Shown here: piece by piece, positions 33,547 to 39,729 of the stretch | Numbering within the stretch: the first letter of the stretch is position 1 | Layout: every line of letters begins with the position of its first letter | NCBI GenBank assembly: GCA_023231475.1 | Contig: JALJEE010000834.1 | Location: forward strand, 1 to 39,729 | Reading direction: 5' to 3' | DNA: 39,729 nt | DNA from: Seison nebaliae | Taxonomy: Eukaryota; Rotifera; Pararotatoria; Seisonacea; Seisonidae | Translations under genes and position numbers: made by a program | The notes under the pieces: generated by a model | The model's database searches: none | What the model was told of the DNA's origin: nothing | Seen by the model: the letters and a program-made list of their open reading frames with translations, nothing else

Positions 33547-35653
33547 TCAGAAACATAATATTAATCGAGATTATAATAATAACAATTCGCTCATTTCTAA
33601 CGGTAATAATAATAATAATAGTAATCAGTTGATTGGAAGTAACGGCTCGAATTCGTTGAATCTCTCTAACTACCAACCTTCTTCAACTATCAACGGTAAT
33701 ATGAATAACGATGTGAACGATCAACAAATGATGATGAGTAGGAATCAGTCTCAATTCAGTTTAATGACAACAATATCGAAAAATAATATGATGAAGAAGA
33801 ATGCTCGAAATCGTAACCGTTTCGTTGATAGAATACCGCTAGAAGATCGTCAAGGTTATCGAACTAATCGTTGCACTACAAATGGAGAGCACATCGCTCC
33901 TTACTCACATTTGGGTGAACGAATGATAAAAAATAAAGGAGGTGGGAAATGTTCAGGGAATGATCGGAATACGAATAAAAATCAAAATAACGGTAGAAGG
34001 AGAACTTCGGACGAATTGAAAGATGTTCAACGAAGATCCAATTTATCTTCCATTTCTCACTCATCCATTCGGACGATGTCATCACCAAATTCGACAAGTT
34101 CCTCTAGAAATTCATCTGTAGCATCTCTCGGATCTGTTTCAGCGATCACATCCGAACTTGGTTCGATTTTGAACGATTATTCTTCAGATAACAATGAGAG
34201 AAGGAATACAAATAACAATAATAACAATAATAACTCGTCGAGTGATGGTGGGGGTGATGAGAATGTTGAGGAATCGGATCGATTATCCGACAAAATTCTC
34301 ACATACTTTTGGCGATTATTACTCATTTTCTGTTTTATTTCCTCATGTGGTTGGCGAGCGAATGACTCTCATGGACTATTTGGACTTGATTCGAAGAAGC
34401 GCAATTTTTTTCATTTAATTCTTCTTCCAATGTTTGTTCTATCTTTACCGTTTCGATTGATTTTTGCGGATATTGCATCTCGCTATAATATTTATGTGGG
34501 TAGTCCATTATCAACGAGTGGAGAGAACGTGGATCCACTGCACCATCTCAATTCGACGGAACAGACGAATAAACATCAACAAACAGACAATAATTTCATT
34601 TGTTGTCATTGTAATTGTTCGAATGAAACTAAAGATACTTTGGAAGGAAGAGAGAAAGATATTCGCAAAATTAAATCGGCACCGCCACAACCAGTTGGAA
34701 AGAAGAATGTCAATCATAAACATTTGGAGACTGTGGAGAAGTTGAAGAAATCAGAATTTTATCAATTACATGCTGAAGGACATCCTCTCACTCGATCGAT
34801 TAGCCAATCGACATTTAATCAACTTCAAATTGAAGTGAAAGATGAATTATCGTTCGATAATTTCAAACGAGAAATCATTAGGAAAAAAGCGATTCATGAT
34901 GCAAAAATGGCGAAGAAGAATATGAAGGATATGGAGGCACAATTGGGACGATTAAAAGACGAATTGGCTAAAACGAAGAGATCTTTGGAGAATGAACATC
35001 AATCGAAATTGGAATTAAAATCGAAATTGAAGGAATTTAATGAGAATCGAGAAACGAATAAAAACGAATTGAAATCAATTCAGACCACACTCAATATCGA
35101 TCGCAATCAGTTTAATCAGGAAAAGAAGAAGTTACAAGAGAAATATGAAGATCTCCAGAAGAAATTCGATGAAGAGAAAGGTAAAAGTGATAAATTGAAA
35201 AACAACTCTCAATCCTTCTATAAGACAATTGATGATTTAACATTATCTAATAAGATTTGTAAAGATGATTTGAAACGTCTAAGTGGAAAGACGAAAGAGA
35301 AGGACGACGAAATTGTTGAATTACAAAAGAAATTGACAAATTTGACGAATGATCTCAATGCAGAAATTGAGTATCGAATGTTGTTATTTCAAGAGATCAA
35401 CAAATATTCGACGGTACGTTCTACCATTCTCACACAGACGGAAAAGATCTTTAAATTCTGCGAAAGTAAAGTTATGGAACAATATGGAACGTGTCATGGA
35501 AATTTTGAATTGGACAGTTCATTGTCATCCATCTTCTATACCATTCACAATTATAAACGAGAAATATGGAAATTATTCTCGACGAATGGTCATAATAACA
35601 ATCCGACATATCGCCATCTTCCAAACATGACACATCGAATCAATGATCAACCA

Positions 35654-35685
<32 letters not shown>

Positions 35686-37240
35686 ACAACAACCGCCAGT
35701 GAATGACAGACGGAATTCATATGGAAATCGATTGAATAATTATTTCTCCTCGCACAATGACGAGCAGGAAACGATCGATACTTTCACTTTGAAAATCGCT
35801 TCTTCCGCTTCCATCATTACGACATCACCATCCCTTTCGTCTTCATCCTCTTCGTCTATTTCGCCTGCATCAATCATCTCTTGTGCTACGACGACGGTGA
35901 ATTTGGTTACAACGACAACTACTAGTACTTCCGCCACCACATATTCGGCAAAGCTTCTTTCTAGTCAAAATCGCCATAGCCATCACAATATTAGTCATCA
36001 AGTGGCAACTCAAGCTCATCATTCGAAGCATCAACCAAAACATCAGAAGTACAAAAACCGAAAACATCAGACATTCAATCTGGACGATCTTCAAAAGGAT
36101 ACTTATTTTTCGGCAGTTCTACATCGAAAGAATGGAGAAACGACAAAATCGAATGATTTATGTAATAATAATCATTTTGACAAAATGTTTGAAGTGGCTG
36201 CATCCTCTACCACTGCCACCACTACCACATCTCATCTCATGAACGGTTCTTCTACCAATTCCAATATCTTGTTGAATTCCATCAAATCCGTAAGTGACGT
36301 AGTTCCGACTCCTCTACCGAAATTCACCGAAGCAACGGCGATATCGAAAAGGAATCGATCGAATTTCGATTTCCTTCTTTCGACCAATGAGAATATCAAT
36401 AATTGTTTCGTGAAAGGAGGAGATATCAAAGTTGATGCATTCGGAGATTCTTATAAAATGGCAATAAATAAGAACAACAATAACAATGTGCCGTTGGGTT
36501 TGAAGAGTAAGAACGAACATAATTATGATACGTTTGGAAATTTGACAGATTTATATTCGTCGAATAATGAGTATAAACCGTTGAACGGTTTCCATCATCA
36601 TGATCAATCGAACCAAAATGGTAATAATAATAATCATCATCATCGAGCTATTGGATCTCGTATGAACTCATTTCATCCATCATCTGGTGCACAACTCAAC
36701 AATAATAACAACAATAGCAATAATACGACACAAAACCATCGTTCTCAAAAGAGTAATTATAATTTGGCATTCTCCCAACATTCATCTCAAACCATTTCAG
36801 ACTATCCATTGAAGAAAGCGATATCGAATGAAACTTATAAAATTCCGTCAATATCGCCACTATCTCCATCAGCGAATGATTCTCCTCCTACGATTCTTTT
36901 AAATCCAATGACATCATCATCTCTCTCTCGATCCAATTCATCCGAATCATCTATTTTCTCGGTTCCCTTTGAAAATGATTTTAATGATGTCCCATCTCCA
37001 ACAAATTTATCGAATCAGTTTAACAACAAAGAGAATCAACTGGACACGAAACTCACATTCTCTGAAGACAACTTTCCATCAAATGATTCCATTCTCAGTT
37101 TATTTAATAATCTTCATTCTAATGCTCCCACTACTATAACATCGTCAACACAACTCAACAACAACAACAATGAAAATGAACAAGAGAAGGCGTCATCATC
37201 GAATTGTATCGACTCGCAGTTAGAAGATGGATCTCTTTAA
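31864..37240 (+). CDS. Macoilin (TMEM57-type) ER membrane coiled-coil protein, greatly enlarged
   Basis: Coding exons are 31864-31934 (proposed), 32541-32682, 32736-32868, 32925-33036, 33088-33154 and 33212-37240, giving 1517 residues against about 660 in human. Introns 2-5 are 51-57 bp; the proposed first intron is 606 bp. Macoilin is a conserved neuronal ER membrane protein needed for normal excitability in worms. Family blocks include IIWLFIIVLDSMLEFRLEYIWSLWLF, SASTYIWLSYSW, FIEGWAR, HLCRLLAAHSLGY, and a coiled coil (about 720-915, nt 34850-35430) ending near NAEIEYRMLLFQEI, which matches the end of the human coiled coil. Exon 1 supplies a basic N-terminus (MAVSKRIARRRQRT) and its donor phase fits, but no other evidence supports it. 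Insertions: Asn/Ser-rich loops, a Ser run (33514-33546), a hydrophobic pair near 535-605, an ICCHCNC cluster, a His run (35655-35684) and a ~540-residue disordered C-terminus. Confidence 0.85.
32020..32070. repeat. CTT then TAC/TAT microsatellite in macoilin intron 1
   Basis: A run of CTT triplets passes into (TACTAT)n-like triplets within the proposed first intron. Simple slippage repeat. Confidence 0.7.
32301..32420. repeat. Three-copy 40-bp minisatellite
   Basis: Three tandem units start at exactly 32301, 32341 and 32381, each opening with yAAAGAAnAnCATT and continuing into a T/C-rich half. The spacing is 40 bp with scattered substitutions. The 76-residue frame at 32257-32487 is only the translation of this T-rich repeat. 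It lies in the proposed macoilin intron 1. Confidence 0.7.
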
Positions 37241-38170
37241 GGAACGAATGATATTCGTCCACGATTAATTCATGTGAATGAAATTGATTATTGTTAAATT
37301 CTAATTCCTTCTCGTCTCCTAATCATTTAGCAAATCTTTGAGAAAAAAAATTGGTAAGGAAATTAATTTTAACTTTCTTTCAAATGGAAATCGAATCAAA
37401 TTTCATCTTTCAATAACAACTCCCATTTGATTCTATTTCCATCAATCTTCTTCATTTTCTTCTTCATCTAATTCTGCTCTCGATGAAAAAGTGATACATA
37501 TTTCAGTTCTTTGATTTCTCAACTCGAACAGAAGTCCGTGGCGATTCCTATCCCGAAGACTCGAGATTCGTTTAAAAGAGAGAGAGAGAGAGAGAAAGAG
37601 AAAGTCTATCAACTGTTACTGATTCTCTAAGCACAAACTAAATTAACTCAAGAAAAAAAAATTTATTTTTCTATTTTTAAACATATTCTCTAAAGACGAA
37701 TATCTGATCTCTCCATGCTCATGGGTGTCTAGGTGAATTTGTATGAAAAACTTAGAATGACATTTACCCGAAGATTCTCGTTTTTCTTTGAGATATCTCC
37801 ATCTCTTACTTTTACTTCGTGATTTATTTTCATATTGAATCTTCTCTTCTCTTCTACTGCTCCTTCTTAACATTTTATTCAACAAGCATCCATATGCGGA
37901 CTTATTCATAGAGTCATTTAGAACTTTACATGAACAAAACGAATAAAATTTTAAATAACATCTTCCCCCTTCAACATTCGGTTAATCCATTCATCTATGG
38001 GAAAACTATGTCGGTTCTAACAAATGCTTTCGGTTAAAAACACGCGATTCAGTTATGGCCATTGGAATTTGAACCAATCCTTCTTATTGTACCATGCGAA
38101 CTAGATGCTTAATATGACTCAATAAAACTTACAAGGTAACTGCGACATCAGTTTCAATGGTTTCTATGGT
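37241..38170. other. Macoilin 3' flank
   Basis: Contains an (AG)n run at about 37577-37600 and AT-rich sequence. The 88-residue frame at 37643-37909 (minus) is basic and repetitive and not convincing as a gene. AATAAA occurs at about 37943. A T-loop-like minus-strand motif near 38070 was examined and rejected as a tRNA. Confidence 0.45.
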
Positions 38171-38181
38171 AAGACTAATCG

Positions 38182-38727
38182 AATCTGTGAAAGGAGTTAA
38201 CCTTGCAGCACATTAGCTTGCAGTCAACTCATATACGAAGAAAAGGAACGTAGTTAACTTTTTTTTTAAAGAACGCAGTTAACTCATTTGTAAGAAAAAG
38301 AAATCAAGTCAACCCTTATTTTCCCAATCAGAAAGCAGTCAACCCATTTTGTAAAAAATAAGAATGAAGTTAACCCATTTCGTCTAAAAAAGAATGAAGT
38401 CAATCCACCATTTTCATGAATAAAAAAATTTTAAATTGAAAATTCTTTAAATGCATTCCTTGAACCTTGAACAAATAATAAGACGAAATATTGTTTAATA
38501 TCTAAAAAAATAAAGTTTCGTTTAGTTACATGAAAATGGTGGGTTGACTTCATTCTTTTTTAGACGAAATGGATTGACTACTTTCTGATTGGGAAAATAC
38601 GGGTTGACTTGTTTCCCTTTTGCATACAAATGAGTTAACTGAGTTCTTTAAAAAAAGTTAACTACCTTCCTTTTCTTCGTATATGGGTTGAATGCAAGCT
38701 AAAGGTTAACTCCTTTCTGGAAGTCGA
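38182..38727. repeat. Foldback (inverted repeat) built of ~30-bp periodic GTYAAC units
   Basis: The left arm (about 38182-38419) and right arm (about 38529-38727) are reverse complements with scattered differences, around a ~109-bp AT-rich loop. Shared blocks include AAAGGAGTTAACC, CATATACGAAGAAAAGGAA, TTTTCCCAATCAGAAAG and CATTTCGTCTAAAAAAGAA. Within the left arm the core GTYAAY recurs at 38196, 38223, 38253, 38278, 38308, 38338, 38369 and 38399, so spacing is mostly 30 bp. In the right arm the complementary core recurs at 38543, 38573, 38603, 38634, 38657, 38687 and 38705. The left arm has one unit more. No ORF lies inside. It could be a foldback/MITE-type element or a satellite inversion; a transcript would fold into a hairpin of about 200 bp. 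Confidence 0.75.
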
Positions 38728-38739
38728 CTAATCGGAATT

Positions 38740-39335
38740 TAAATTTTCCTAATTTTCGTATGATAACGATTTATCTACCCAAAGTTATTGCGTTCTAACG
38801 GATTTATGGTTTAATAGAGAAATTCCCGACTTCAATAAAATTTATGCTCTGGCAGAAAATGTTTTCCCTTTCAAATTTTCATAGTTGATAAAATTAATTG
38901 GCTCTCCATTTCAGTAATAAGTATTCCGATGCTCGAAAATCGTGTTGGATGCATTTTGAATTTCTTGGTTGTCAAATGAATAATCGTAAAAAAAAACATG
39001 AAAGATTATGGGGAGAATTGGTGGTAAATCCATAGGAGGGGAACTTTTCATTCCTTGAATGGGAACCATTCTCGATCCTTTGTTAGATTACATGTTAGGA
39101 TTAACATCGAAATCTAAGTAGGCAATGGATAGGATATAACATAATTCTTCTCTCATATAGAAATCTTCGCCGAACTAAAAATTCTCAAATATTCAACATC
39201 ATCAACTCATATCGATTTGGACTTATCACTATTCTGTTCAACTGATAGTTCAAATTCACTATAACAATCTTCTTTTGGGATGTCGAGGAGTGAAGAACAT
39301 CCCCAATTATGGAGTTCACATCGTCCTAATTATCA
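38740..39335. other. Spacer between foldback and edge ORF
   Basis: AT-rich with no recognisable coding or RNA feature. Immediately before the edge ORF is a pyrimidine-rich tract (about 39348-39380). Confidence 0.4.
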
Positions 39336-39383
39336 TTGAATTATATTATTATTTTTCTTTCTCTTTTTTTTCTTTTTTTTGAC

Positions 39384-39686
39384 ATGTCAATTATTAAAAA
39401 TAATAATCACAGCGAAGAAGAGAAAGTGGATGATCTCGACCGGGATTCACCAGGAGAGAACCACACTCAAGCAATGCTCGACGCCCTCAATACTTTGACA
39501 GGCGCCGGGCAAATTCCAACGACAAATAAAAAAACGAGCAGGAAACGTGTAAGGTCGCGCTCGACGATCCCAAGACGAAATGGCCGCAACAACACTCCTG
39601 GTTCGAAGAGAACAAATGTGGAGATAATTGGGTCCCCGGGCAGACCGATCTTAGGTGATAATCCACCCGAACAACCACCCAAATAA
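39384..39686 (+). CDS. Base-composition outlier ORF, possible first ORF of a mobile element
   Basis: From the ATG at 39384 the frame encodes 100 residues: an acidic start (HSEEEKVDDLDRDSPGE), a small helix (AMLDALNTLTGAG), a basic stretch (KKTSRKRVRSRSTIPRRNGR) and a proline-rich end. An upstream in-frame ATG at 39336 would add a hydrophobic stretch translated from the T-rich tract and is less likely. Codons such as CTC, GCC, GGC, CGC and CCG are frequent here but rare in the other genes. A second ATG (MAKLQ) opens at 39714, 27 bases after the stop, and runs off the window. Two closely spaced ORFs with unusual composition suggest a retroelement or other transposon, with this as a gag-like or ORF1-like protein. 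The family is not recognised; an ordinary gene exon is not excluded. Confidence 0.35.
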   Translation: MSIIKNNNHSEEEKVDDLDRDSPGENHTQAMLDALNTLTGAGQIPTTNKKTSRKRVRSRSTIPRRNGRNNTPGSKRTNVEIIGSPGRPILGDNPPEQPPK

Positions 39687-39729
39687 TCGAAACGAACATC
39701 CAACGAACAAATTATGGCAAAACTACAGA

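Noticed and set aside
38040..38110. Possible tRNA on the minus strand (T-loop-like GGTTCAAATTCC)
   Set aside because: The T loop would be 8 nt, no complementary acceptor stem is found at the right distance, and no D-arm or anticodon arm forms. Chance similarity.
38196..38404. CRISPR-like array
   Set aside because: The regular ~30-bp spacing of a short core superficially recalls an array, but the core is only about 8 bp, the intervening sequence is itself repeated in the inverted arm, and the genome is clearly animal.

Overview
The window is nuclear DNA from a small animal, most likely an arthropod. It is strongly AT-rich. The genes carry spliceosomal introns of only 44-61 bp, and many are single-exon. 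The gene set is animal-specific: a WAVE/SCAR protein, a PDGF/VEGF-type growth factor, a claudin-fold protein, ADAM10/Kuzbanian and macoilin. Long single-codon runs (Asn, Ser, His, Pro) and heavy intron loss remind me of acariform mites, but that placement is inference. I saw no bacterial operons, CRISPR array, rRNA or convincing tRNA.

Left part (1-5.7 kb): a decayed non-LTR retrotransposon tail (about 340-910), then WAVE/SCAR (1499-3088, +), then a three-exon PVF-like growth factor (3456-4400, +). A RING/zinc-finger E3-like gene (5173-5736, -) converges on the PVF gene. Next come 6 kb without a recognisable gene.

Middle (11.7-24 kb): an unrecognised, probably N-myristoylated protein (11718-13305, +) faces an ELOVL fatty-acid elongase (14032-14949, -). 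A two-exon claudin-like four-pass membrane protein follows (16044-16643, -). After nearly 6 kb of sparse sequence comes dihydroceramide desaturase DES1 (22535-23745, +).

Right part (24-39.7 kb): a TBC1D15-like Rab GAP (24125-26227, -) has its 3' end facing DES1. ADAM10/Kuzbanian (27344-29913, -) and a 44-residue microprotein resembling vertebrate PIGBOS1 (30143-30277, -) lie on the same strand. A very large macoilin gene (31864-37240, +) is divergent from them. The right edge carries a ~540-bp foldback built from a ~30-bp periodic GTYAAC motif, and a base-composition outlier ORF that looks like the start of a mobile element.

The genes do not form one pathway. Two act in ER lipid synthesis (ELOVL, DES1), three in signalling or cytoskeleton (SCAR, PVF, ADAM10), and others in membrane traffic or ER/mitochondrial biology (TBC1D15, macoilin, microprotein). 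The most unusual properties are: 12 of 13 inferred 5' splice sites begin GTT instead of GTA/GTG; the microprotein gene; the foldback array; and a macoilin more than twice the usual length with an extra hydrophobic region.
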